Assembly: GCA_027625915.1 (NCBI GenBank)
Contig: JANTQA010000030.1
Span: 2,790,001 to 2,854,000 of the forward strand
Direction of reading: 5' to 3'
Origin: Anaeramoeba flamelloides
Lineage: Eukaryota > Metamonada > Anaeramoebidae
DNA length: 64,000 bases
Shown here: positions 13,306 through 23,003 of the stretch, piece by piece
How positions within the stretch are numbered: position 1 is the stretch's first letter
Layout: every line of letters starts with the position of its first letter
The notes under the pieces: generated by a model
Told to the model about the DNA's origin: nothing
Database searches by the model: none
What the model saw: only the letters and a program-made list of their open reading frames with translations
Position numbers and translations under genes: made by a program

Positions 13306-13970
13306 TTCAGAAAATATAACCTGATAAAATAATAAATTGAATATTAGATATATATGTATGTGTTGGTAGTATTCAAGAACTGCTAAATATTAAATTTTAT
13401 ACAATTAAATTACAGCTAATTATTAAACCTAACAAAAGATATCACAGATAAGACCTGAAATTAAAAAAAAAAAAAAAAAAAAAACTAAAAAAAAGTAAGT
13501 AACAATTTTTGAAATGAGCATTAAAGATTTTTTATTGACTGAACTTTCAATGAAAAAAAGTTAACAACAAGATTTTTGGAGATAATAATTAAATTAATTT
13601 TAAAGGGCATTACATAGTCTCAATTTTCTGAGTGATTATAGATCTTTTCTAAGATCTTTTTCTTTTTCCAAATGATTTGAGCAAAAAAAAAAATAGAATC
13701 AAAAAAAAAAAATAAAAGGAAAAATTAGAAAAAAAAAAGAAAAACAAAAGAAAAAGAAAAACAGAAAAAAGAAAAACAAAAGTGAAAATTTCATTTGCAA
13801 AAAAAAAAATATCAAAAAAAAAAGAAAAAGAAAAACAACACAAAAATTTGCAAAATTAGAAAAAATGATATTAATCCAAAAATTAAAAAATATTTTTTTG
13901 ATAGGAATATGCTAATCAAACCCTCAAAACAACTTCCATTAAAATTATAAAGTGAGCCAAACTTTTTGAA
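13306..13970 (+). mobile_element. Dispersed repeat family R3, copy A
   Basis: This is one of four related segments. All share, in order, a TIR-like head, the block A-A-C-T-A-A-A-A-A-A-A-G-T, a block ending G-T-T-A-A-C-A-A-C-A-A-G-A-T, a block C-A-T-T-A-C-A-T-A-G-T-C-T-C-A, an A-rich stretch, and a tail T-A-T-A-A-A-G-T-G-A-G-C-C-A. The head and tail of the family are imperfect inverted repeats of TTTCAAAAATTGTGACTCA. It encodes nothing recognisable and looks like a non-autonomous DNA element. Confidence 0.6.
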
Positions 13971-14394
13971 ATCTAGTTGTGTTTATCTTTTTATTTGTTT
14001 TCACTTTAATTAACAAATAATCTTGGTTTTGTTATCCACAAGAAAAAAAACACAATAATGGTATTTGAATAACAAATGTGAAAAATTTTTTCCTTCCTTT
14101 TCCATATTTTTTCAAATAGAGTTTTCAAAGAAGTAGGTTGCGATTTATTGCTTCTGTTTGAAAAAGGAAATATGAAAATGAAGTGAAAATTTTTTCTCAA
14201 TTATAATTCAAATACTATCAAAACTTTACAAATTTTAAATGTGAAATAATAATGTTTTATTTATAATTATAATTTATAATTCTCGAAAAGAAAAGAAAAG
14301 AAGAGAAAAAAAAAAAAGAAAGAAAAGAAAAGAAAAAAAAACACACAAAATGTCGGTGGGATTAAAATATTTGAAATAATTAAAATTGTTTTCA

Positions 14395-16194
14395 TTATAA
14401 CCAATATTTAAAAGTCCGATCTGAAGAAGTTGAAATGATAAATTTTGAATTATTGGCAACATCTATATCTGTGATTCTACCAGAGTGTCCCTTTAAATTG
14501 GAGAGTAATGACCAATTATGGGAAGCCCAAATTTTTATTGTATTGTCAAAACTTGATGAAACCAAATAATTTCCGTTTTTTTTTTCGAATTGTAATGAGG
14601 ATACTAAAGAAGAATGTGCGGGTATTGTGTAAAGTGTATTTTTTTTCCTTAAATCCCAAATTTTTATACTCGAGTCTTTACTTCCAGAGGCTATATGGAA
14701 GCCATTTGGAGAAAAATCCAAAGCTGTTACCTTTTGGGTATGCCCATTAAATTGTAGGATTGATCTTCCAATTCTCAAATCCCAGATAACAACAAGGCCA
14801 TCCTCGCCGGCAGAGCTAGTTAACGATCCGTCGGGATGGAAAACCAGATTATATATTTCATGTCTATGCCCGTATTGTGTATAGATACATTGCTGAGTAT
14901 TTAAATCCCATAACTTCCATGAATGGTCAAAGGAGCAAGAGCCCAACCAAAGACCCGAAGGGTGGAAATTGACCTTAACAACGCGGTTTTCATGCCCCTT
15001 TAGGCAACTAATGGGATTTTTTTTATTAATATTCCATAAGGCTATCGTATCGTCCATCGAACAAGATGCGAAATGGAGGTTATTTAAAGTTTCATCTTGC
15101 TCATTATTCTCTTGATCGGTTTGATTATTATTTTCTATTTTCATTTCAATATCACTTGACTCGCTATCTTCTTCATTTGAAAATTCGTCTTCCTCTTGGC
15201 TTTCTTTGGATTGCAATTGCCTTTGCTTTTGCTTCTTCTTCTTTTTTTCATGAAGATCAACCAAAGGAGCAAAATCAATGTTTTGATTATGGGAATAAAA
15301 TTTTACATCTGAAACAAAGTCTTGGTGCCATTTATAAGTCTTAAGTACTTCCCATTTCTCAGTTGACCAAAGCTGGATATTGTTTGACCAACTGCCAATC
15401 AACACACCCTGGCTGTCGGGTGAAATTGAAACACACGATAGTGTTCTTGGCTCACCGTGAATACTTTGATCTAATTCAAAATTGTTGACCTTATTAATTG
15501 AATTGGAAATTTGCTTTTGTAAAAAAGTAATTTGTTTTTTCCGGTAACCATCATTCAACTGATTTGTTTTTGTTTCTGTTTCTGTGACCATTTTTGTTTT
15601 TGTTTCTGTTTCTTTTTGTTTGTCTTTTTCAATCTTAATTTTAATTCCCTTGTTTTTTTCTTCTTCGTATCTCCTTTCTTTTTCTTCTTCATTTTCTTTT
15701 ATTTGTGCTAAATATTTCCGATAGTTCTCCTTTTCTTGTTTGATTCTTTTTGTTGCCCTTTGTAAACTAAACTTTGCTATTTTGATTCGAAAGTCACGAA
15801 GCTCAGATGGCCCTTCGATTAAATAGATTTTTTTCAAATGTTGCTCTCGCAAATTGCGTAATTTTTGCTTGTGCAATTCCAGACGCTGCTTCTTTTGTTC
15901 TTCAGTTTCGTCAAGATCAATTACTTTGGACAAAGCCTGTCGAAGCCTTGATCTTCTTTGTAAGGGGATCTCGCCAAATAAGCAAATCGGCTCGCCCAAG
16001 GCTCGTAATTCTCGTTGTACATCGATGTCGGCTGTAGGGATCGCGATCCTGTCGATTTTTTGTTGTAAATGGATCTTTCTCAGCAATTCTTGCTTGTGCC
16101 TTTCTTCTTCGGAATCTTCTTCGCTACTTGAAGTTAAGTCTTCGTTTTCCTCTCCAATAGGTACTCTCGATTCATAAATAAGTTGGTTATTCAT
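14395..16194 (-). CDS. PRPF4: U4/U6 snRNP protein PRPF4 (Prp4), WD40 splicing factor
   Basis: Single exon, 599 aa. Residues about 60-95 hold the SFM motif (V-Q-R-E-L-R-A-L-G-E-P-I-C-L-F-G-E and following Arg-rich turn) that marks Prp4 and Prp18. A charged coiled-coil segment follows (about 95-215), and then seven WD40 repeats from about residue 240 to the C-terminus (W-D motifs such as K-L-W-D-L and V-I-W-D-L). In the spliceosome Prp4 binds Prp3 on the U4/U6 duplex within the tri-snRNP. Between the first and second WD blades there is an insert of about 70 residues rich in Lys, Gln, Glu and Asp, which largely explains the length over the human protein of about 520 aa. The first ATG lies 350 bp from the divergent B-box gene. 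Confidence 0.96.
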   Translation of the reverse strand: MNNQLIYESRVPIGEENEDLTSSSEEDSEEERHKQELLRKIHLQQKIDRIAIPTADIDVQRELRALGEPICLFGEIPLQRRSRLRQALSKVIDLDETEEQKKQRLELHKQKLRNLREQHLKKIYLIEGPSELRDFRIKIAKFSLQRATKRIKQEKENYRKYLAQIKENEEEKERRYEEEKNKGIKIKIEKDKQKETETKTKMVTETETKTNQLNDGYRKKQITFLQKQISNSINKVNNFELDQSIHGEPRTLSCVSISPDSQGVLIGSWSNNIQLWSTEKWEVLKTYKWHQDFVSDVKFYSHNQNIDFAPLVDLHEKKKKKQKQRQLQSKESQEEDEFSNEEDSESSDIEMKIENNNQTDQENNEQDETLNNLHFASCSMDDTIALWNINKKNPISCLKGHENRVVKVNFHPSGLWLGSCSFDHSWKLWDLNTQQCIYTQYGHRHEIYNLVFHPDGSLTSSAGEDGLVVIWDLRIGRSILQFNGHTQKVTALDFSPNGFHIASGSKDSSIKIWDLRKKNTLYTIPAHSSLVSSLQFEKKNGNYLVSSSFDNTIKIWASHNWSLLSNLKGHSGRITDIDVANNSKFIISTSSDRTFKYWL

Positions 16195-16544
16195 CGAATG
16201 TAAGTTTAATTAAAAATTTTATTTGGATGTAATATTATGGTTTTGGGATTGTTTTTGGATTCCAAAAAGAGAAATAAATAATAACAGTGGTGAATAATAA
16301 ATTGAAGAGACTAATTAAAAGTCTGGTATTAAATTTTGTCACAAAAAAAGAATCTAAAGTAAAAAAAATGACCAAAACAATTATGAAATTGGAACTTTTA
16401 AAAGAAATCAATCCAGACATAAAATAATGATATTCCACTAAGAACTAACGCCTCTTTTTGTACTTTGAACATCTGGAAGACAAAATTGTTGAAATTTGTA
16501 GTATTACTTAATCTTTATTAAAATCATTTCATTTTTTTTCCCAT
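16195..16544. promoter_or_regulatory. Shared intergenic promoter region
   Basis: These 350 bp separate the divergent starts of PRPF4 (-) and the B-box gene (+), so they must hold both promoters. The sequence is A/T-rich with a T-rich tract just before the B-box start. I see no motif I would name. Confidence 0.5.
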
Positions 16545-16989
16545 ATGTCTAATGAAAAGATAAAAAACCCTTATAGCTCACTAAAGTATGTTCTAAAGAA
16601 CAAACCAGTCAAGTGTCAGCATTGTGATTTATACAATTCGTCATATTATTGTCCTTGTAATAATCTTTGCTATTGCTCAGAATGCTATGATATATTCCAT
16701 TCCGATTTTAACAAACATTTCTTTTACAATCTACTGACTTGTCATTTTTATTCTTGTTTTGAGAGTCATCATGAATTTCAAAATTACGACAGTACGTTTT
16801 TTTTTTTTCTTTTTGTTCTTTTTTTTTTTTATTTTTTTTTTTGTGTTCTTCCGATTTTTGAAACTTTTTCCAAAATAAAACAACAATTTAAATTAAAATT
16901 TACTATTTGAATCAAATCCCACGATCACTGTTTAACAATTAGAGAAAAAAAAATTGAAAAGATTACTTGAAAGGGCAAGTGTACAATAA
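16545..16989 (+). CDS. B-box zinc-finger mini-protein (two exons)
   Basis: Exons are 16545-16791 and 16943-16989. The donor is GTACGT and the acceptor is ATTAG. The phase (one plus two nucleotides) is consistent and gives 97 aa. Residues about 24-58 form a B-box zinc finger (C-Q-H-C, then C-x-C, C-S-E-C, F-H and N-K-H). The short second exon adds a Lys-rich helix ending at a stop. B-boxes are protein-interaction zinc folds, usually next to RING and coiled-coil regions in TRIM proteins; neither is present here. Either this is a free-standing B-box protein, or further exons are missing because exon 2 is mis-assigned. The family call is good; the 3' end is less certain. Confidence 0.6.
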
Positions 16990-17790
16990 AGAATCTTCAT
17001 GTAAATTGAAACGCAAATTCACAAAAATTTTACCAAATCTTGGAATTAAAAAATAAAGGAAAAATTTGATTACTAAAAAACCTAATTACTTCAAGAACTA
17101 CTTTTAAAATCGAAATTCAAAGTATTAGTGTTCTAATCAGGTTTTAGAGGTTGGTAAATCTCCCAAATTTTTTGTCAGAAAGATCTAATAAGGAAAAAAT
17201 GCTATATTTTGAGAAAATTTTTCTGTCTTGCTATACAAAAAAGAAAAAGAGGATCGGAAAAATCAACTTTTTGAAAATTACACTTGTATGTGACTTTGGT
17301 TTTTCTTAAGTGTAAGGTTTATTAATAAAATTGTACTTTGATCAAAAATCATTTTGCCAATCTGTACTCTTTAAAAAACACAAACAAATTTTTGACTTAA
17401 CCAATTTTTTTTAATGCCCAAATTTTTTTCACATTGGTAATAAAAATTTTATCAAAAAAAGCACCAAAAAAGTCTCAAGTGTGTTCGGGATTTGGTAATG
17501 AGGATATTTTGTTCAAAAAAAAAGAGTGAAAACGATCCTCTTTATCACTGAGGGTAAATTCAATTCAAAAAAAACCAAAAGAACCAAAAACAAAAAAATA
17601 AAGACAAAACGACAATCCCTTTGGAATAATTTTAAAGATTTGTAAAGACAATTTAACAATTCAAGTAACCCCATGTTCAAAAATCATTGGCAGTGTGATC
17701 TTTTAGATTTAAAGTTGTTTATTAATGAGAGTGTTTTTAAGGTTAGAATATCGTGATTATTTTTCTTTTTCATTTTCACGTTTCTTAATA

Positions 17791-18897
17791 CCGTTGTGGA
17801 AAAAAAGTGAAACACGGTTTTTAATTGGGAACATTACTGAAAATGAATCGACCTCGATTAAAAAATTGCAGTTTATTTTTCCTCTATTTGGAATTAATTT
17901 GGTATATTTATAAAGAAAAGAATGGTTATGTGAGTTTCTTCTATTTAAAGTTCTGATCATTAAAGTATGGAAAGTTTTTTTTTACCTCAAAATGTTCTTC
18001 TGCACTTTACAATTTTTAGTGTTTCTTCATTAGGTAATATATCCTCTTATCTTGGAACTATTTCAAAACTCAAGCAATGTTTAAAGAGGTGTGTTGTTAT
18101 AGCTGTTGTTGGGTGTGAGTTTTGGAGATCATTTGTATTGTCTCTCTTTGAAAATTTCGTTTCTTTTGATTTTTTTATTTGTCAAAAATTACTTTGATTT
18201 TTAAAAAGTTTTTAATTTGACAAATAAATTTAAAAATTGAAATAGAGTCAAATAAAATACTCAAAATGAATTCTACCTTGACGAAATTGAATTAGTATAT
18301 AAAAAAGAATTATTTCAGATCTCTAATAATACTTATTATTCAATATTTTTTTAGATTGTATTATATGGGATTATTTATACAATAAAGCCCCTTTATTTAA
18401 TATTTTGAAGAGCTGATAGATCTGGCATTTTTCTTCTTATAATTCGAGTAGTATTTGGGATAACAAAATCAATTATAGAATTATATCAAAATTGGTTCAT
18501 TATTAAAGAATTGACAAAAAAAATCGAGGTCGATTCAATGAAAAGTAAGATCAATGAAAAAAAGAATAAATAAATAAATGCAAAATGAATTATTCGCCAC
18601 AATAACAGTTTTTTAAATACTACCTTTGAGTATGGGTTTTTCTTTGATTGATCAATTATTAAAAATTTGTTCAAAAAATTGACTATTTTTTAGATCTCCA
18701 AAACCACACCTTGAATTTCGATAAATCAAGCAGATTTAAATTGTATTTGTTGGGTTGATAGAAAATAATATAATGGGTTATTATTTGAAGTTAATTGGTT
18801 TCTTCTTTTTATTGATTTTACTTTTCATTTTCAGTAATGTTCCCAATTAAAAACCTTGTTTCACTTTTTTTCCAGTTTCACTTTTTTTCCACAACAG
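17791..18897. mobile_element. Family R1 MITE, copy 2, interrupted by a nested element
   Basis: The ends match copy 1 (CCGTTGTGGAAAAAAAGTG left, complement of CTGTTGTGG right) with TA on both sides. The segment 18541-18897 aligns along its length with 5210-5569 of copy 1, including the shared blocks around TATTCGCCACAATAACAG and GTATGGGTTTTTCTTTGAT. Copy 2 is 1107 bp rather than 435 bp because 694 bp (17844-18537) sit inside it. Confidence 0.85.
17844..18537. mobile_element. Nested inverted-repeat element inside R1 copy 2
   Basis: Perfect 16-bp inverted termini are present: TGAATCGACCTCGATT on the left, AATCGAGGTCGATTCA on the right. TGAAAA flanks both sides (17838-17843 and 18539-18544, with one extra A on the right), a likely target duplication. 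The position is uninterrupted in copy 1, so this is an insertion. A 76-codon open frame (17967-18197) matches nothing I know. The element is probably non-autonomous; its superfamily is undetermined. Confidence 0.75.
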
Positions 18898-19734
18898 TAA
18901 GGTTGATCGAGTCTAAGTATCTCAAAATTTTTGTTCATTTTTCATTAAAAAACTGAACATAAAAGGATTTTTTCAATCAAATTGGAGACTATTTTACGAT
19001 CATTCATTTACATTTTAAATGAGATGGAAACAAATTGTGCCTAGACAATTTGTGAATTGTCAACGCAGTCGTTAAAATGCTATTTTCAAGAAATAAAGTA
19101 TTGTTTTTAAAAGTATAATCCATTTTAAAGGACTACTCATATTTTTTGCGATCTGTAGGGATTGTAATACAATGCCTTAACCAATAAAAATGATTTAAAA
19201 TAATGCCAATTAAAGGAAAGTCAAAGTATTGTAATTTTTCGGATTTTTGAGGATTTGTCAAAAAAAAACATTTATTGATCACAAAACAATTTTCTGAATT
19301 TCCAAACAAAAAAAGTAAAAGTTAAAATCATCTTTTTTTTTTTTTGGTATATCCACTAGTTCTATCCAAATATTTTTTCAAGATATTGATACACTCAAAT
19401 TTAACTGTATGCCGATTGGGAATATTTTGAAAAGAACTATTAGCTAGGAAATTTTAATTTCCAAACCTTTTCGATGTGAAATTTAGAATTTGGTTAGTGA
19501 AAATAGTTTACCCACAATTGACATATTTTCAAAAAAAAACCTAAATTTTATTGATAGAAGAAGTTTAACTGACATTCTAAATGCCCTTTTACTTAAATTT
19601 CCTCAAAGGTAATTTAAGCGTAAAAATCCTAGATTTCACGATTGTTAAAGGGAAAGACACACCCAATTTTTTTTATGTTTAAAAAAAAAAGCAAAAAATT
19701 GAAAAGGAAAAAAGGAAAAAAAAAAAAAAAAAAA

Positions 19735-20060
19735 AAAAGAAATTTATTAAAAAGAATTCAAAAGAAGCAATTAGTAAAAAATCGAAAAAAAAAACAAATT
19801 CTATCTTTAATTAAGGACTCTCAAAATCACAGTCACGATATTTTTGGTTAATTTAATATAATTTGATAATTGATCATGAATGTTCACTTGGGGATAGTTA
19901 TTTAATTGTTGTAATTTCTTATTTTTTTTTTGATCTTATTTCGCTTTAAACCTTTGGTTATTTTTTTTCTTTTGCTTTTTTGTTTTTATTTTCAAGTTAC
20001 TCATACTTTCGTGTTTCAGTGTCACATTATTAGTAAGTAATCACTTGATCCTTTTCCTTT
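19735..20060 (+). repeat. Dispersed repeat R7, copy 1
   Basis: The complement of this segment recurs at about 53590-53895. Shared blocks include A-G-A-A-G-C-A-A-T-T-A-G-T-A-A-A-A-A, GGTTAATTTAATATAATTTG, ATTATTAGTAAGTAA and CACTTGATC. There are no clear terminal inverted repeats and no confident coding content. Confidence 0.6.
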
Positions 20061-21465
20061 GTAACTCTTCTTCCCAATATAAAGCTGATTCAGCCCGGGT
20101 AAAAATGGAAAAAAATAAAAAATCTAAATTTTAAATTTAAACAAGATCTCTATAATTCAACATTCTTTTAGCCAATAAATATGTTTTTACATGTAACAAG
20201 AGTATCCTTTTGCCATGGAATATGAATAATCCTTAATTTATGAAATTCAAAAAAAAAAAACACCAAAACTTGAAATTGAAAAACAAAGAAAAAATTTGAT
20301 TACTATAATACCAAACTTATACTTTAATTGTTATTTTCTTAAATGTATTATTAGTTTTAAAAAGTTTGAACCATTTTTTATATTTTTTAAAAGTTCAAAA
20401 TTAAACATATTTTGGAATTATATAAAAAAAAAATATTTTCATTGAAGAAGAAAAAAATCTTATTGTATATGTGGAAAATATCTAAAAATACTCTTTAGAA
20501 ATAAATACACTAAGTTTTGGAATAAATTAGTAGAAAAAAATCAACATAAAATCAAAAAAAAATACAATAATTATATTAAACTTGAAAAAAATCTAATTTC
20601 ATTATTAGGCTAGTTTTCAAAACACTTTTTTTTTTTTTTGAACAAAAAAATATACTAAAAATCATCAAATTATTAAAACAATCAAATGTTACCCAAAATA
20701 CCATTTTAAAACCTGTGAAATTTCACTTAAAGAAACACCCCCTTTTATTGATTATTCCTAATTAATAATCAATAACACCAATCTTAATTATTTTAGAGAA
20801 TTAGTAATAACCCAAAGATTAAATGAATCAATAAACTTCATCATTCTTTCTCCACTTTTTGGGAATTTTCAAACAAATAAAGCCTAATTCCAATTAAATA
20901 TTATAACAAAAATAAAATTTATAAATATTATCAAATAACTTATTTTAATAATCACAGTTCGTTATTTATACACTTAATATTTGAAAAAAAATGATTACTT
21001 AATCTTTTAAATTTGAATAAATTTAAGAACATTTTAGATAATAAAAAAAAAAATAAATTGTTTTCTTGATCTTCAATTAGTAAACATTTGATTTCTTTTT
21101 CTTGCATTTTTAAAATAAGATGAAATTTCCAATGTTATTTATCCCTATAAACTATCAGAAATACCTCAAAGTGAGAAACTTCATAAATAATAAAAATATT
21201 TTTGAAAATTTTTCTCTTTCTTTTTTATCAATCTAAAAATCCTAACTAAAAAGGATCAGATCTTTTTACTGAAAATTGATTGAGAAAAATGGAATTCTTT
21301 TAAAAACGATAATTCATTTCTCGAAAATTGATTAAGGAGTTTGCTTATCACGTTTGATTGAATCTCTATGAAAATAAGCACTTCTATTCGTTTTGGGAAA
21401 ATAAATAAATAAGAATTACCAATACCTTAAAATTAAAAATTTTAATGTGTTGAGTTTAATGGATA

Positions 21466-21480
21466 GGGGGGGGGGGGGGG
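21466..21480 (+). repeat. 15-base poly-G run
   Basis: Fifteen consecutive G residues in sequence that otherwise rarely has more than three G in a row. The matching oddity on the other strand is a 10-base C run at 62857-62866. Confidence 0.9.
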
Positions 21481-21559
21481 ATTATTTTAATAAGAAACAA
21501 CACCCATGTTCTATTATCTCATAATAAGACATAAAAAGTAAAAAACCTCAAGTTACTAG

Positions 21560-22060
21560 TATTTTTAAAAAATAAAATGAAATCCTGTAAAGATCTCTTA
21601 ATTTTTTTTTTTGTAATTTGTGTTTCGGCTTCTGAAATGAATGTTATAACCTCATCCAATCAATTTATAAAGTACAGTATATTTTTTAAAATCCAAAAAA
21701 AACACATATATCCAATAGAAAACGAAAAAAATTAAATTATCATTTTTATTAACAATTAAGTTAATTCTTGAAAACTGTACTTTAATATATTTTTAGTTTT
21801 ATGTTGGAAATTCTTGCTTTTGAAAGAAAATTTTTATTTTTTTATTATTTTTCATTATTAATATTACGATTCAATCAATAAAAAATAAAAATTATTAGAG
21901 GTACATGTGATTAAATAACTCTAAATTTGATAAAAGCTTAACAAAAATTTATCAATGACATTTAGATCTATAAAGTAAAAATTTTTTAATTCTTAAAGGT
22001 TTGAAAAAAGTCATTTTCTCATTTTCAAAATATTTCTTGCTACCATGATTGACACCATAT
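21560..22060 (+). repeat. Dispersed repeat R5, copy 1
   Basis: It aligns in the same orientation with about 25800-26300, inside the element that fills the ankyrin-BTB intron. Shared blocks include AAAATAAAATGAAATC, TTTGTAATTTGTGTTT, ATTAAGTTAATTCTTGAAAA and a later T-T-A-T-C-A-A-T block before A-G-A-T-C-T-A-T. Non-coding. Confidence 0.6.
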
Positions 22061-23003
22061 GGAAAAAAATACTTTTTCTATAATTTAAAAAAATATCACG
22101 AACCATCAGCTATAAAAAGTCACTGGCAAACAAAGCTGACGATTCAAAACCCTTATAAAAAGTTGAAATAAAAAATGAAAAACAAAAAAAAAATTTTTTT
22201 CGAGTTAATTTTTACAAATATAAATTAGGGCTTATAGAAAATTAACAAGATCAAAACAGTTTAAGATAATAATAAATCATATTTATCACACAAAAAACGA
22301 ACTGTGTAATCTCTTTTTAAACATTACCAACAACAATAATAATGTTATTTTTGGGTTATTGTAGGTTAAGATCTGATTATCATTAAAATAATTTCCGTTC
22401 ACAGAACCTTAAATCTTTCTCGAATTCAAACAAAAAATCATCATTCTTGCCAATTTTTTTCTTAGCCATCAATCTATAAATTACTTTGTGCTTGGAATTT
22501 AACATTTTTTTGTAAAATAATAAAACACAAATATTTCCAAATAAAATGCTTATTTGTAAAAAGGATAAGCATCTATACCTTGTACTTTTCATATCAATAA
22601 ATACCATATTTGTGTTTGTATAATCATCAGTTTTAAATTTTTGGATTTTATTTTTATAATATTTCGAATCTTTCTTTATAATTTTCAGTTTGGTTTGTTT
22701 CTACTATCAATAATTTGCTTTTTTTTTGATTTTTGGGTTATTGTTGTTCAATTTTTAGATTCGAGAAAAGGTTTTAACTGAAAAAAAATAATTTTCTCCC
22801 AAAAGTTCCGTAATATGTTATTTGTTACTTTTTTTATGTAATTTCAAAGTAAAACCTCTTAAAATTTCAGATCAAAGAGTTCAAAATTTTCAAACATTTT
22901 TAAAATTTATGGAAAATCATCATTTCTAAAAAAGTAAATTGTAATTTTCTTTATGAATTCTTAAGGAACCAAGAAGATAAAAAGAAAAAAATTGGTAAAC
23001 AGA

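Larger units (their letters stand above)
8450..14394. other. Repeat-rich spacer between the SPFH gene and PRPF4
   Basis: This lies upstream of the SPFH start and downstream of PRPF4. It contains a small inverted-repeat element (9346-9516), a pair of CGCGAT-rich inverted segments (about 9580-9740 and 10690-10790), a mosaic of palindromic units (12000-12790), and one copy of repeat family R3 (13306-13970). I found no exon set with matching phases. The open frames here are short, Lys/Asn/Phe-rich and lack motifs. Confidence 0.55.
16990..23003. other. Repeat-rich spacer between the B-box and ankyrin-BTB genes
   Basis: It holds R1 copy 2 with its nested element (17791-18897), an R7 repeat (19735-20060), a 15-base G run (21466-21480) and an R5 module (21560-22060). 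The Lys-rich open frame at 19642-19851 overlaps R7 and an A-rich tract, and is not treated as a gene. Nothing else was recognised. Confidence 0.55.

Noticed and set aside
14281-14345. (AAAAG)n stretch after PRPF4, considered as a terminator or functional element
   Set aside because: It is a simple A/G-rich tract like many others downstream of genes and in R3 copies; no specific function can be argued.
17967-18197. 76-codon frame inside the nested element, considered as a transposase fragment
   Set aside because: It lacks any D-D-E/D context or helix-turn-helix pattern and is too short.
19642-19851. 69-codon Lys-rich frame
   Set aside because: Mostly an A-rich tract translated as poly-Lys, overlapping a dispersed repeat.
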